This document shows positions 8,390-17,420 of a stretch of 32,339 bases of DNA, in pieces. Source of the DNA: Bacteroidia bacterium (GTDB lineage: Bacteria > Bacteroidota > Bacteroidia > Flavobacteriales > Flavobacteriaceae); NCBI GenBank assembly GCA_030431695.1, contig JAUIIU010000030.1:1-32339 (forward strand), in the 5' to 3' direction. Within the stretch, counting starts at the first letter, position 1. Each line of letters starts with the position of its first letter. A program made the position numbers and the translations under genes. The notes under the pieces were generated by a model. The model worked only from the letters and a program-made list of their open reading frames with translations, was not told the DNA's origin and did no database searches.

Positions 8390-11300
8390 TTTTCGTTCTC
8401 CTTGGTTGCGTTTGTGTTGTATTCCTCCGGAATGGAATTATCATCCGGTGTGACCGGAATGCTCTCATCCGTTTCCAATTCGACCTTTCTATTGAATAGT
8501 TTATGGATCAGCTCGCTGAAGGTATCGAAATCCACAGAATAGGAAACTCCAGCTCCCTGTTCGAAGATCTGGTCCTCCCCTATGAACTGTATATCGGCCT
8601 GCCGGTTAAAGAAGTTGATACGAAGGGAGCCGTCCTCATTCACCAGCCACTGTACCTCAATGTCCCCGGCCACGGTAGATTCATTCACTCCACCCACCGG
8701 TACACCTACCTTACCGTTGATTATGATGCGGTCGTTGATCTGAGTTGAAAGCGTGATCCCAACCTGGTCTGCAATGTCCTGGTCCGGAGTTCTGTTACCC
8801 GGGGTCCAATCCAGACCTACCTTGAATTTGGAATCCTGATTGGAGAACAAGTCGTTCACAAGACTGGAAACACTTTGGGCCACCGTATTAGAGAAAGCAC
8901 CGGTTCCTTTCAGGTTATCGTTAACGAATGAATTCGAAGCCAGCAGGAACAACGCCTGTTTTTCACGTTGTTGAGCGTTCTGTAACTTGTATTCCAGCTC
9001 ACTGCGAACTATGGAAGAGGCGCCGGGGAAGCCAATTTCGAAATTGATATCCGGTTGGATCAGTTCACCAGTGAGCCCGATAAGGACCTCTACATCAATC
9101 TTTCGGTTAACCGAGGGGTTGTCCAGTAAGATCGAAGGATTTGCAGTGGTCTCGTATTTTGCGGTAAGGTCTAGATTCGCACGTTCGGGCCTGCCGTCCC
9201 AGGTTATGTTACCGCCCGGTTCTACCGTAAATGTTTTCTGAACGAGTCCGCCATAACGGAAATCGTAAGTTCCTTCGATAACCAGGAAGTCACCCCACAT
9301 CCTGAATTTCCCGAGGGTATTGATCTCCAGAAGCATGATCCCTGCTCCACGCCCTTTAAGTCGGGAATTATTCACCTGGTCCACGACTACTTCTACTTCT
9401 GCATTTTCGTTGATATCCAGTTCAAAGTTCAGTGAAAGTCCGCGCACCTCCTCCGAAATAACGGTCTCCCCACTGATTCGTGCTGCTTTTTCTTCCGGGG
9501 ACAGGAACCTGATAAAGGAATCGTCACCAATCGATTCCGTATCGCTCAATGGAATTTTAAAGGTCGTTCCCTCTTCAGTAGTTGCCACAACATTGATCAC
9601 AAGTTCCTGCGCGGGCCCTTTGATGTCGGCTATTCCACTAATGAATGCAGTTCCGTAGTACAGGGCTTCTTCGTCCGGTGGGGTATCCAATACCAGCAGA
9701 CGGTCCGTATTGATACTGAGGTCTAGTTCCCAATCTTTGAAATTCCGGTGGGTGGCATGTCCGATAAGCGTTCCGGTCGTATTGTACTTGGTGTCGGTAA
9801 TGGTGGTTCGTCCCAAATCGAATTTGTCCTTGGTGACGATCACCTGGGTATTATCGGCCAGGTCGAAGTCGGTGTTCAGGTAGGGAATCTTCATCCCGCT
9901 TTCTTCCAACAATAATCGCCCAAGAATATCAGGTGATTTATAGTTTCCGACCACCTTGGCATTACCCGTAACGAATCCACGGATATCTGTTATCACATCC
10001 GCTCCAAACGGGCTAAATGCCTGCATATTGAATCGTTCGAAGTCGACATCCAGCGAGATCTGGGGATTTTCGGGAGCAACATCTATTTCCCCTACCGCGT
10101 TGATGTTCTTTACGTTGTCGTTGATAAGTGTTGAATTGATGGAATATTTTGTGAGATCCTCATTTCCGCTGATATCAAGCGTAAGATCCCCGAAATCAAC
10201 CCCGTTGATATTCACATCGTCTACGGTTACATTTGAACTTGGATAATAAAGGCCTCTTTTCTGAATGAAATTAAGCCTTCCGTTAACTACTCCATTCAGG
10301 TCTAGACTGTCGATATCCGGGGCAATGTTTCCGAAGGTAACATCCTGGAACTCCAGTTTCAGGTTCTTGTATGAACTATCCTGGACCACTCCCGCAAACC
10401 GGATGTATTCATTCTCATGGTTCAGGACAAGGGAATCGACCTTGATATACTTAAAGTTATCGCTGAAACTGATCTTGTTCAACTTGTTGTTGTTCTTGTT
10501 GATCTGCCATACCTTGTCTTTATATGTAATGTCTGATCGTTTAACCCCGACAACCGACCTACCCTCGGGGTTGATCGTATGGTAAAGGGAGAAATTGAAC
10601 AGATCTCTTTGCTTCTTTCCGCCTTTGAACCTGGACCGAATGTAAAGTGTGTCCAGCAGTGTCTTATTGATCACGTTGATATCGGCGATCTGGTATTTAC
10701 CTGTATCCACCGAATCGATAGAAATATAGGTGTTGTAAAGGGGATTGTCGTTATCCACCTGTATATTCACAGTTCCCAGGTAATTGTCCAGTACCAGTAT
10801 TTCGGGCGAACGGAAATCGAGCTTGAACTCGGACTCATCGGAAGAGACCGAACCTTTCACCCTGGTATTCTCCCCAAACTTCAGTTGGGGCACGAAAACC
10901 TCCACTAACTTATTGTAAACTTCAAATTCGTAATCTATATACTGGTTTTCGGTAACCTCGTTGGGAATATAATTGGCGTAGATACTCCCTACTCCGTTTC
11001 GGAAGAGATCCGGAACATCCTCGATAAGGAATTCTCCAGCGATCTTCCCGCTTATGATATCCGGTGACTGAATCTCGATAGTACGAACCGATCCTTCAAA
11101 AGATGAGGTGATAAGGAAATCGTCGAAAAAGAAGTCGTCTTCCTCGTTCTGGTAGAACGATTGCACGAATTCAATAGTTCCCTCGGCATCATTAATGGTT
11201 GTTCCGTCCATATCCATGATGATACGGCCCGCAAAAACGGAGATACTATCCCTAGTGAAGAGATTGAGTTTATTCAGTTCGGCATATTCAACATCTGCTT

Positions 11301-12777
11301 CAAAATCATACTGGTTGAATTCCTTGGAAACGTCCACCAATCCTTTGAACTCCATTTGAAGATTTGGATCTTTTATAACCAGGTCACCGTCGAAGATCGG
11401 GTTCTTAAGATTTCCCGAAACAGTAATGTTCTTGTAGGTATATCCTTCCAACGCAATTGAACTAACAGTCCCGTCTATATGCGTGTCCACCGTTTCCTGG
11501 GTGAAGCCTCGTCCGTCGAAATCCAGGTTTGCGGAGATCTTACCAACGCTTTGCGTGCCTGTAAGTTTGCCCAGGTTGAATTGATCCAGAACCACATCGC
11601 CTTTGTAGTATGCATTCTCAATGTCGGTGGTGTTACCCATAGAGAATGTGGTTTCAAGGTTCCCGATCCCACTGTTCAGATTACTGGAAGTTTCAAGTTC
11701 GGAACCGGTTACGGTTGTATTCCCTCGGAAACTGAACCTGCCGAGTGGTTTGATCTCGTTCGGGAGCACATCCCCCAATACTCTCGGCATTAAACGTCTA
11801 AGGTCGTAGAAATCTGATACGATGGTGTGATTCCTCATTTCGATCCGGAAATCTCCATCAGGTTGTAACAGGTCCCTGAAGTAAAAACTTCCTCTTACGA
11901 TCGACTGACTCGTACGTACATCGGCATCTGTTAACCTGAAATCGTTCAGTGTGCCTTCTAGGTTGCCACTGAACGCTATCTGCTGATCGGGACCAAACTC
12001 GTTATAAAATCGGTTCAGGTCGTTTGTCGCGATAACTGCATCCCTTAGCTGAGCAGATATCCTTACGGTGTTGTTAAAATCGCTCATCCCCTCCTGACCG
12101 TAGTTGAAGAGGACATTTCCGGTGATGGTAGACTGGCCTGTCTCCAGGGACAGGTCCTTGAACTCCATGCGCTCACTGTTGTAGGCAAAATCTGCCGATA
12201 GGTTCTCAACCGGAATACCAAAATCGGTTAGCATCGACAATGCCAGAATATCCGCACGGATATCTGGTCCATCGACGTTGAAATCCTTGGCTTTGAGATT
12301 GATGTTGTTCATCTCCAAAATCTCGGGTTCGTCAAGGTTCTCATCGGTTATCTTGAGACGTGTGTTTACCAGGGCTACATCGTTGCTGAGGAGAAAAAAG
12401 GGCTCTTCACTCTCCGCACCGGTATTGAATTTCTCGGTGAAGATGTACAGGTTATCGTCCTTTTCATCCTTATAGGTTTTTATGTATAGCTTGCTGTCCC
12501 TAAGCTCGACCTCCCCGAATTCCAACTTCCCTTTGATCAGGTTGGGAATACTGAGGATATTTGTCTGTAGCTGCCGGGCATAAATGAGCGTGTCTTTGTG
12601 ATGATCCGCAACGTAAACTTCCCGGATATCAACCTCGCCTTTCCAGTTAAGGCCAATTCGTTCGATATGGATATCCGTGCCATAGGTTTCATTCAGATCC
12701 TCCGTAACTTTAGTTGCGATCTTCGTCTGAACAGCCGGCATAGATAAAATGATCACAATAAGCAACAACAGCAGCAC
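8386..12777 (-). CDS. TamB-like translocation and assembly module / AsmA-like inter-membrane protein
   Basis: At least 1463 aa, with an N-terminal membrane anchor (LLLLLIVIILSMP), a very long beta-rich body and a C-terminal TamB (DUF490) region containing LLEINTLGKFRMWGD, IEGTYDFRYGG and GGNITWDGRPERANLDL. TamB proteins span the periplasm and are linked to outer-membrane protein assembly or lipid transport to the outer membrane. The start is uncertain. GTG at 12777 is the first standard start, but it leaves no basic residues before the anchor. The frame stays open upstream to a TAG at 12828-12826 and encodes RIKKLRKIILRTIAVIV, a good basic leader but without ATG, GTG or TTG. The 5' end also overlaps the divergent tsaD promoter. 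Confidence 0.88.
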   Translation of the reverse strand: MLLLLLIVIILSMPAVQTKIATKVTEDLNETYGTDIHIERIGLNWKGEVDIREVYVADHHKDTLIYARQLQTNILSIPNLIKGKLEFGEVELRDSKLYIKTYKDEKDDNLYIFTEKFNTGAESEEPFFLLSNDVALVNTRLKITDENLDEPEILEMNNINLKAKDFNVDGPDIRADILALSMLTDFGIPVENLSADFAYNSERMEFKDLSLETGQSTITGNVLFNYGQEGMSDFNNTVRISAQLRDAVIATNDLNRFYNEFGPDQQIAFSGNLEGTLNDFRLTDADVRTSQSIVRGSFYFRDLLQPDGDFRIEMRNHTIVSDFYDLRRLMPRVLGDVLPNEIKPLGRFSFRGNTTVTGSELETSSNLNSGIGNLETTFSMGNTTDIENAYYKGDVVLDQFNLGKLTGTQSVGKISANLDFDGRGFTQETVDTHIDGTVSSIALEGYTYKNITVSGNLKNPIFDGDLVIKDPNLQMEFKGLVDVSKEFNQYDFEADVEYAELNKLNLFTRDSISVFAGRIIMDMDGTTINDAEGTIEFVQSFYQNEEDDFFFDDFLITSSFEGSVRTIEIQSPDIISGKIAGEFLIEDVPDLFRNGVGSIYANYIPNEVTENQYIDYEFEVYNKLVEVFVPQLKFGENTRVKGSVSSDESEFKLDFRSPEILVLDNYLGTVNIQVDNDNPLYNTYISIDSVDTGKYQIADINVINKTLLDTLYIRSRFKGGKKQRDLFNFSLYHTINPEGRSVVGVKRSDITYKDKVWQINKNNNKLNKISFSDNFKYIKVDSLVLNHENEYIRFAGVVQDSSYKNLKLEFQDVTFGNIAPDIDSLDLNGVVNGRLNFIQKRGLYYPSSNVTVDDVNINGVDFGDLTLDISGNEDLTKYSINSTLINDNVKNINAVGEIDVAPENPQISLDVDFERFNMQAFSPFGADVITDIRGFVTGNAKVVGNYKSPDILGRLLLEESGMKIPYLNTDFDLADNTQVIVTKDKFDLGRTTITDTKYNTTGTLIGHATHRNFKDWELDLSINTDRLLVLDTPPDEEALYYGTAFISGIADIKGPAQELVINVVATTEEGTTFKIPLSDTESIGDDSFIRFLSPEEKAARISGETVISEEVRGLSLNFELDINENAEVEVVVDQVNNSRLKGRGAGIMLLEINTLGKFRMWGDFLVIEGTYDFRYGGLVQKTFTVEPGGNITWDGRPERANLDLTAKYETTANPSILLDNPSVNRKIDVEVLIGLTGELIQPDINFEIGFPGASSIVRSELEYKLQNAQQREKQALFLLASNSFVNDNLKGTGAFSNTVAQSVSSLVNDLFSNQDSKFKVGLDWTPGNRTPDQDIADQVGITLSTQINDRIIINGKVGVPVGGVNESTVAGDIEVQWLVNEDGSLRINFFNRQADIQFIGEDQIFEQGAGVSYSVDFDTFSELIHKLFNRKVELETDESIPVTPDDNSIPEEYNTNATKENEN

Positions 12778-12816
12778 TATTACGGCAATGGTGCGAAGTA
12801 TTATTTTCCGGAGTTT

Positions 12817-12845
12817 TTTGATACGCTACTAAAGTTTTAATTTTG
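12817..12845 (+). promoter_or_regulatory. tsaD promoter, TTTG-N17-TAATTTTG
   Basis: TTTG at 12817-12820, a 17-nt spacer, and TAATTTTG at 12838-12845 form a good Bacteroidota promoter. Transcription should start about 4-7 nt after 12845. That places the TTG at 12843 inside the promoter, so it cannot be the tsaD start codon. The -33 element lies inside the possible 5' extension of the divergent tamB gene. Confidence 0.7.
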
Positions 12846-12857
12846 CACCCAATAAAC

Positions 12858-13892
12858 GTGCCCAAATTGTCAACAGACGAAAACATATTTATCCTCGGCA
12901 TTGAATCTTCCTGCGACGATACGGCTGCCGCTGTTATTAACAACGGCGTAGTATTGTCCAATGTTGTCGCTACGCAGAAAATCCATGAAGCCTACGGTGG
13001 CGTTGTTCCCGAGCTCGCATCGAGAGCTCATCAGCAAAACATCGTCCCGGTGGTACATGAGGCACTGCGCTTAGCAAATATCGATAAAAAAGACGTAAGC
13101 GCCATAGCCTTTACACAGGGTCCCGGACTCATGGGATCACTGCTTGTGGGTTCTTCATTTTCAAAGTCGTTTGCCATGGGAATGGACGTGCCCCTTGTCT
13201 CGGTGAATCATATGCAGGCACATATCCTGGCTCATTTTATCAAGGCAGATGAGCAGCGGGCTCCCGCTTTTCCATTCATTGCCTTAACTATTAGTGGTGG
13301 ACACACGCAGCTGGTTAAAGTAAATGACTATTTCGATATGGAGATCATCGGTGAGACCCTGGATGATGCGGTTGGGGAAGCTTTCGATAAGGCCGCAAAG
13401 ATCCTTGGATTGTCCTATCCGGGCGGACCATTACTGGACAAGCTAGCACAAAAAGGCAACCCGAGTCGGTTCCCGTTTCCGAAGCCAAAAGTCGGGCCAC
13501 TTGAGTTTAGTTTCAGTGGGTTGAAGACTGCAGTACTTTATTTTGTTGAAAAGGAAACCAAAAATGATCCGAATTTCGTTCAGGAGAACCTGGAAGACAT
13601 CTGTGCCGGACTTCAGACGACCATCGTTGAATACCTGATGGAAAAACTACAGAATGCGGTTGATATGACGGGCATCAACGAGATCGCCATAGGCGGTGGC
13701 GTATCGGCTAACAGTGGGATACGTAAAGCGTTGAAGGATGCAGAACTAGAAAGAGGATGGCGAACGTACATTCCTAATTTCGAATACTGTACAGATAATG
13801 CTGCTATGATCGCTATGGTAGGCGAACTGAAATACAAAACCGGCCAGTTTTCGGAAACCGACATAGTTTCAAAAGCAAGAATGAGGTTATGA
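12858..13892 (+). CDS. tsaD: tRNA N6-adenosine threonylcarbamoyltransferase TsaD
   Basis: TsaD transfers the threonylcarbamoyl group to A37 of tRNAs that read ANN codons (t6A), acting with TsaB and TsaE. The protein has LGIESSCDDT at the N-terminus, GVVPELASRAHQQ, the metal-binding VNHMQAHILAH (His118 and His122 from the chosen start), ISGGHTQ, and the C-terminal CTDNAAMIA with the metal-binding Asp. No ATG precedes LGIESSCDD. Candidate starts are GTG 12858 and TTG 12867; TTG 12843 is excluded because it lies in the promoter. GTG 12858 is used here, but 12867 is nearly as likely. The stop overlaps the next gene by ATGA. Length is about 344 aa, normal for the family. Confidence 0.95.
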   Translation: MPKLSTDENIFILGIESSCDDTAAAVINNGVVLSNVVATQKIHEAYGGVVPELASRAHQQNIVPVVHEALRLANIDKKDVSAIAFTQGPGLMGSLLVGSSFSKSFAMGMDVPLVSVNHMQAHILAHFIKADEQRAPAFPFIALTISGGHTQLVKVNDYFDMEIIGETLDDAVGEAFDKAAKILGLSYPGGPLLDKLAQKGNPSRFPFPKPKVGPLEFSFSGLKTAVLYFVEKETKNDPNFVQENLEDICAGLQTTIVEYLMEKLQNAVDMTGINEIAIGGGVSANSGIRKALKDAELERGWRTYIPNFEYCTDNAAMIAMVGELKYKTGQFSETDIVSKARMRL

Positions 13893-14227
13893 AAAATGAG
13901 AAGAGTGAACAGATCGTAACACGAATCCGGGCAGCCCTGAAACCCTGGAAAGATAAGATCACAGAAAAGCGGATGTTTGGCGGTTATTGCTTCCTCTACA
14001 ATGGAAAGATGTGTGTGGGAGAAACCAAATTCAGGCTCATGGTTCGCGTACCAGGGGTCTATATGAATGATATATTGAAAGAACCACATGTTGGCCCGAT
14101 GGATTTTACCGGCAGACCATTAAAGGAATTTATATTTGTTGCAGAACCGGGTTATGATACCGAAGAAAAACTGCAGCGATTTGTGGAATACGGCATCGCC
14201 CATGCCAAGTCAAAAACCGAAGGCTAA
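13889..14227 (+). CDS. TfoX/Sxy N-terminal-domain protein
   Basis: A 112-aa protein matching the TfoX N-terminal domain: KRMFGGYCFLYNGKMCVG at about 31-48, then LMVRVPG and MDFTGRPLKEFIFV. In gammaproteobacteria full-length TfoX/Sxy regulates competence, but stand-alone N-domain proteins are common elsewhere and have no set function. The helix-hairpin-helix-like C-terminal domain of Sxy is absent. It begins with an ATGA overlap with the tsaD stop, and its TAA overlaps the rsmE ATG by one base (TAATG), so these three genes are translationally coupled. Cytoplasmic; a role in competence here is not supported. Confidence 0.85.
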   Translation: MKNEKSEQIVTRIRAALKPWKDKITEKRMFGGYCFLYNGKMCVGETKFRLMVRVPGVYMNDILKEPHVGPMDFTGRPLKEFIFVAEPGYDTEEKLQRFVEYGIAHAKSKTEG

Positions 14228-14934
14228 TGCAATTATTCTACGAGCCATCACTGGAAGAGAATTCCTCCGAGATTGTTTTCGGCAAGGACGAAAGCAGGCA
14301 TATATCCAAGGTATTGCGCAAACAAACGGGTGATTTACTGAATATCACGAATGGGAAAGGATGGTTGTTTACTTCGGAAATAACCCGAACAGACCACAAA
14401 TCTACGGTCGCAAAGATCGTTTCCGCCGAATACAGTCCGCCGCTACCCTACCACCTGCATCTGGCGGTAGCGCCGACCAAACTTAACGATCGCTTCGAGT
14501 GGTTCCTGGAAAAGGCCACTGAAATAGGAGTTTCCGAGATCACGCCGCTGTTGTGTGAGCACAGCGAACGAAAGGTGATCAAGTTGGAGCGCTACGAACG
14601 GATCGTTCGAAGTGCGATGAAACAGTCCCTGAAGATGTGGAAACCCAAACTAAACCCGATCTGCAATTTCGAGATCTTTGTCCGTGAAAAGAATCCGGAT
14701 GCAATAAAGTGTGTAGCACATTGTTATGATACTGAAAGATCATCGCTGAAGGATACGATCGTTGCTGGAAAACCGGTGATACTGATGATAGGCCCGGAAG
14801 GTGATTTTTCCGCTGATGAAGTGGAACTGGCGGTGCAAAATGAGTTCAAACCTGTTCACCTGGGTTCAAGCCGACTTAGAACCGAAACTGCTGCTGTTGT
14901 TGCCTGCCATGCGGTTTCATTTGTAAATGAATAG
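14227..14934 (+). CDS. rsmE: 16S rRNA m3U1498 methyltransferase RsmE
   Basis: A 235-aa SPOUT-class enzyme that methylates N3 of U1498 in 16S rRNA. The N-terminal PUA-like part contains ESRHISKVLRKQTGD. The trefoil-knot SAM site is seen as MIGPEGDFSADE (about 187-198) and LGSSRLRTETA (about 212-222), both diagnostic for RsmE. WFLEKATEIGVSEITPLLCE in the middle is another family block. The start is fixed by the TAATG junction with the TfoX-like gene. A 137-nt gap with a promoter-like box follows before the DUF4159 gene. Confidence 0.96.
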   Translation: MQLFYEPSLEENSSEIVFGKDESRHISKVLRKQTGDLLNITNGKGWLFTSEITRTDHKSTVAKIVSAEYSPPLPYHLHLAVAPTKLNDRFEWFLEKATEIGVSEITPLLCEHSERKVIKLERYERIVRSAMKQSLKMWKPKLNPICNFEIFVREKNPDAIKCVAHCYDTERSSLKDTIVAGKPVILMIGPEGDFSADEVELAVQNEFKPVHLGSSRLRTETAAVVACHAVSFVNE

Positions 14935-15058
14935 ACTTAGTTACGAAAATTTCATTTTCAGAAATAATACTGCCCGGTTAGATAAATTATGGGCAGGCCA
15001 AGGAGAAATTGGCATTGAACTTCTGAGATCGATAGATCATTTAAACTGGTGGAATTTG

Positions 15059-15066
15059 TATTTTTG
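15059..15066 (+). promoter_or_regulatory. -7 box (TATTTTTG) five bases before the DUF4159 start
   Basis: TATTTTTG matches TAnnTTTG and is followed by ACCAA and then the ATG at 15072. Transcription would begin at or next to the start codon, giving a leaderless mRNA. No -33 TTG is seen at normal spacing, so confidence is moderate to low. Confidence 0.45.
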
Positions 15067-15071
15067 ACCAA

Positions 15072-15719
15072 ATGACTTCGAAGACCCTGATATTCCTGTT
15101 GATCACAATTTCCTCCTTCGCTGTTTCCGCTCAGGAGATCGCGGTTTTAAGATATGGTGGTGGCGGTGATTGGTACAGTAATCCCACTGCCCTTCCGAAC
15201 CTGGTTAGATTCTGCAACAGGGAGATAGATACGGCTATCAATGAACAGACAGCTGTTGTGTCACCATCGAGTATCGATCTGTTCGACTACCCATTTGTTC
15301 ATATGACCGGACACGGAAACGTTTACTTCAACACCGAAGAGGCCGGGAATATTCGCGACTATTTGCTAAGCGGTGGATTCCTGCATATAGATGATAACTA
15401 CGGAATGGACCAATACCTGCGGAAAGAACTCGTTAAGATTTTTCCAGATAAAGAACTCAGGGAACTGCCCGGCGATCATCCTATTTTCGACTACGCCTAT
15501 AATTTCCCAGACGGACTTCCGAAGATCCATGAACACGATCGCGGAAGACCACAGGCTTTCGGGATCACGCACGAGGGAAGGCTGGTACTTTTGTATACCT
15601 TCGAGAGTGACCTGGGCGATGGCTGGGAAAACCCTGAAATTCACAACGATCCACCGGAAGTGCGGCTAAAAGCCCTTAGAATGGGTGCCAATATCATCAA
15701 ATATGCGTTTGAGAACTGA
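15072..15719 (+). CDS. Exported DUF4159 protein
   Basis: A 215-aa protein with a signal peptide (residues 1-20, ending VSAQ) and a DUF4159 domain: LRYGGGGDWY, TGHGNVYF, then LLSGGFLHIDDNYGMDQYLR, LPGDHPIF and a C-terminal block around LRMGANIIKYAF. The domain resembles a glutamine-amidotransferase-like fold and is often found beside von Willebrand and MoxR-type genes in Bacteroidota, but no enzymatic activity is established and none is claimed. Here it lies among RNA methyltransferase genes, with a three-base gap to the next start. It may have its own promoter just before the ATG. Confidence 0.9.
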   Translation: MTSKTLIFLLITISSFAVSAQEIAVLRYGGGGDWYSNPTALPNLVRFCNREIDTAINEQTAVVSPSSIDLFDYPFVHMTGHGNVYFNTEEAGNIRDYLLSGGFLHIDDNYGMDQYLRKELVKIFPDKELRELPGDHPIFDYAYNFPDGLPKIHEHDRGRPQAFGITHEGRLVLLYTFESDLGDGWENPEIHNDPPEVRLKALRMGANIIKYAFEN

Positions 15720-15722
15720 GCG

Positions 15723-16226
15723 ATGGTACAGCTTTCTCATAATTCAAACACCTTCGAAAAAAAGGATTTCCCTATTGTCCTGGTATGTGACGATGTACGA
15801 GGCCCAGCCAATATTGGAGCCTTGTTTCGGATAGCTGAAGCATTCGGGGTGGCAGAGATCATTTTCGGGAATGCACAGCCAGATCTGAGTTCTCCCCGTA
15901 TGAAACGAACTTCAAGGGATTCTCATCTTCGGGTGGCTCATTCTGTTTCAGAAGATATACATACTATCATACAACACATGAAAGAAGGTGGCTATGAGAT
16001 AATCTCACTCGAGATCACCGATGACAGTGAGCGTATAGAGAATTTTAAATGGGACAGGCAGCGTAAACTTGCTCTGGTCGTGGGTAATGAGGCAAATGGG
16101 ATATCGGAAGCAGTGCTTGCCGATTCGGATAAGATCCTTCATATTGAGCTATTTGGGAACAATTCGAGTATTAATGTGGCCCAAGCTACTGCAATCGCCC
16201 TATATCAGCTTACCCGATCGATCTGA
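15723..16226 (+). CDS. SPOUT (TrmH/SpoU-type) RNA methyltransferase
   Basis: A 167-aa enzyme of the TrmH family, which methylates ribose 2'-OH groups in tRNA or rRNA. The three family motifs are present: PANIGALFRIAEAFG (28-42), LVVGNEANGIS (about 117-127) and the C-terminal NSSINVAQATAIALY. There is no N-terminal substrate-binding domain, so it resembles compact TrmH/TrmL types rather than RlmB; the exact target cannot be told from sequence. It starts three bases after the DUF4159 stop and is followed nine bases later by a second methyltransferase gene. Confidence 0.92.
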   Translation: MVQLSHNSNTFEKKDFPIVLVCDDVRGPANIGALFRIAEAFGVAEIIFGNAQPDLSSPRMKRTSRDSHLRVAHSVSEDIHTIIQHMKEGGYEIISLEITDDSERIENFKWDRQRKLALVVGNEANGISEAVLADSDKILHIELFGNNSSINVAQATAIALYQLTRSI

Positions 16227-16235
16227 CAATTTATT

Positions 16236-17420
16236 ATGGAACGCAAACTGAATACAGCCCTTCTTAAACCGGATGTCCAGGATTTTATCCGTCATTTTAG
16301 CGGTGATACTTCCAGGTTGGCTTTTTCGGGCAGTCCGTTCCCGGAAATTGATGTTCGTGAGTTGCTGGAGCAGATCGAATCCCGAAGGAAGATCGAAAAG
16401 AAACTTCCCACCTGGTACCGTAATTCTAATATCTGCTATCCACCAAAACTAAACCTGGAGCAGACGTCTTCCGAACAAACCGCAGCATATAAAGCCGAAA
16501 TTGTCAAAGGACGAACCATGGTTGATCTTACCGGTGGTTTTGGGGTGGACAGTTATTTTTTCAGCAAGAAGTTCGAAAGAGTGGATCACTTTGAAACGAA
16601 CGAATATCTTTCAGCTCTTGCGAAACACAATTTTAAGGAATTGAATATTGAAAATGTAACGTTTTACAATGAAGACGGAATTTCGGGCATAAAAGATAGA
16701 AATTATGACCTGATCTATGTTGATCCATCACGAAGAACAGCCGAGAAGCGAAAGGTATTCCTGCTCGAGGATTATACACCCGATATTCTGGGAAGCCTGT
16801 CTTACCTTCTGAAACGGACGAAGGTGATCATGGTCAAAACCTCTCCAATGCTGGATATTTCTCTTGGGATCAAAAGCTTTGGTCATGTAGCAGAAATTCA
16901 CGTGGTTGCCGTCGATAATGAAGTAAAAGAGTTGCTTTGGATTCTTACTTCTGAAATAAACCAAATGCCCAAGATCGTGGCTGTTAATTTGTTGCAAGAG
17001 ACTATGGAGCAATTTGAATTCAACTACGGTGATCAGGTTGATGACATCTTCAGTTATCCGATGGATTATCTTTATGAGCCGAATGCCTCGATTTATAAAA
17101 GTGGTGGGTTTGCTGTGATTGCAGAGAAATTCAGACTAAATAAATTACACAAACATTCTCATTTGTTCACCGGGAAGGATCTGATCGATTTTCCGGGCAG
17201 ACGGTTTCGGATCGTTAAAACAGTCCCCTATAGTAAAAAAGCCATGAAGACCGCCCTGGATTTTGAGAAGGCAAATATTACTGTGCGGAACTTTCCGGAG
17301 AGTGTGGAGGCAATTAGGAAAAAATGGAAAATAAAGGATGGTGGAGATATTTACGTCTTTTTCACCACGGTGGCAAACAACGAAAAAATGATGTTACTTT
17401 GCGAAAAAATTACAAAATGA
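16236..17420 (+). CDS. Class I SAM-dependent methyltransferase with THUMP-like region (PG_1098 family)
   Basis: A 394-aa protein. Residues about 90-230 form a Rossmann-type methyltransferase: MVDLTGGFGVDSYFF (motif I at 95-109), HFETNEYLSALAKHN, and DPSRR at 163-167 in the place of the catalytic motif IV. The C-terminal third has GRRFRIVKTVPYSKK and resembles the THUMP-like region of the Porphyromonas PG_1098 family. Proteins of this type are thought to act on RNA, but the target base is not known. ATGA overlap with the following small gene suggests coupled translation. Its position after a SPOUT enzyme strengthens an RNA-modification role; that is inference. Confidence 0.87.
   Translation: MERKLNTALLKPDVQDFIRHFSGDTSRLAFSGSPFPEIDVRELLEQIESRRKIEKKLPTWYRNSNICYPPKLNLEQTSSEQTAAYKAEIVKGRTMVDLTGGFGVDSYFFSKKFERVDHFETNEYLSALAKHNFKELNIENVTFYNEDGISGIKDRNYDLIYVDPSRRTAEKRKVFLLEDYTPDILGSLSYLLKRTKVIMVKTSPMLDISLGIKSFGHVAEIHVVAVDNEVKELLWILTSEINQMPKIVAVNLLQETMEQFEFNYGDQVDDIFSYPMDYLYEPNASIYKSGGFAVIAEKFRLNKLHKHSHLFTGKDLIDFPGRRFRIVKTVPYSKKAMKTALDFEKANITVRNFPESVEAIRKKWKIKDGGDIYVFFTTVANNEKMMLLCEKITK

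Noticed and set aside
13889-14227. A competence regulator based on TfoX similarity
   Set aside because: Only the N-terminal domain is present and no competence genes are nearby.
14927-15067. A 46-codon ORF filling the gap between rsmE and the DUF4159 gene
   Set aside because: It overlaps the rsmE stop, ends inside the -7 box, matches nothing I recognise, and a frame of this length is expected by chance fairly often.
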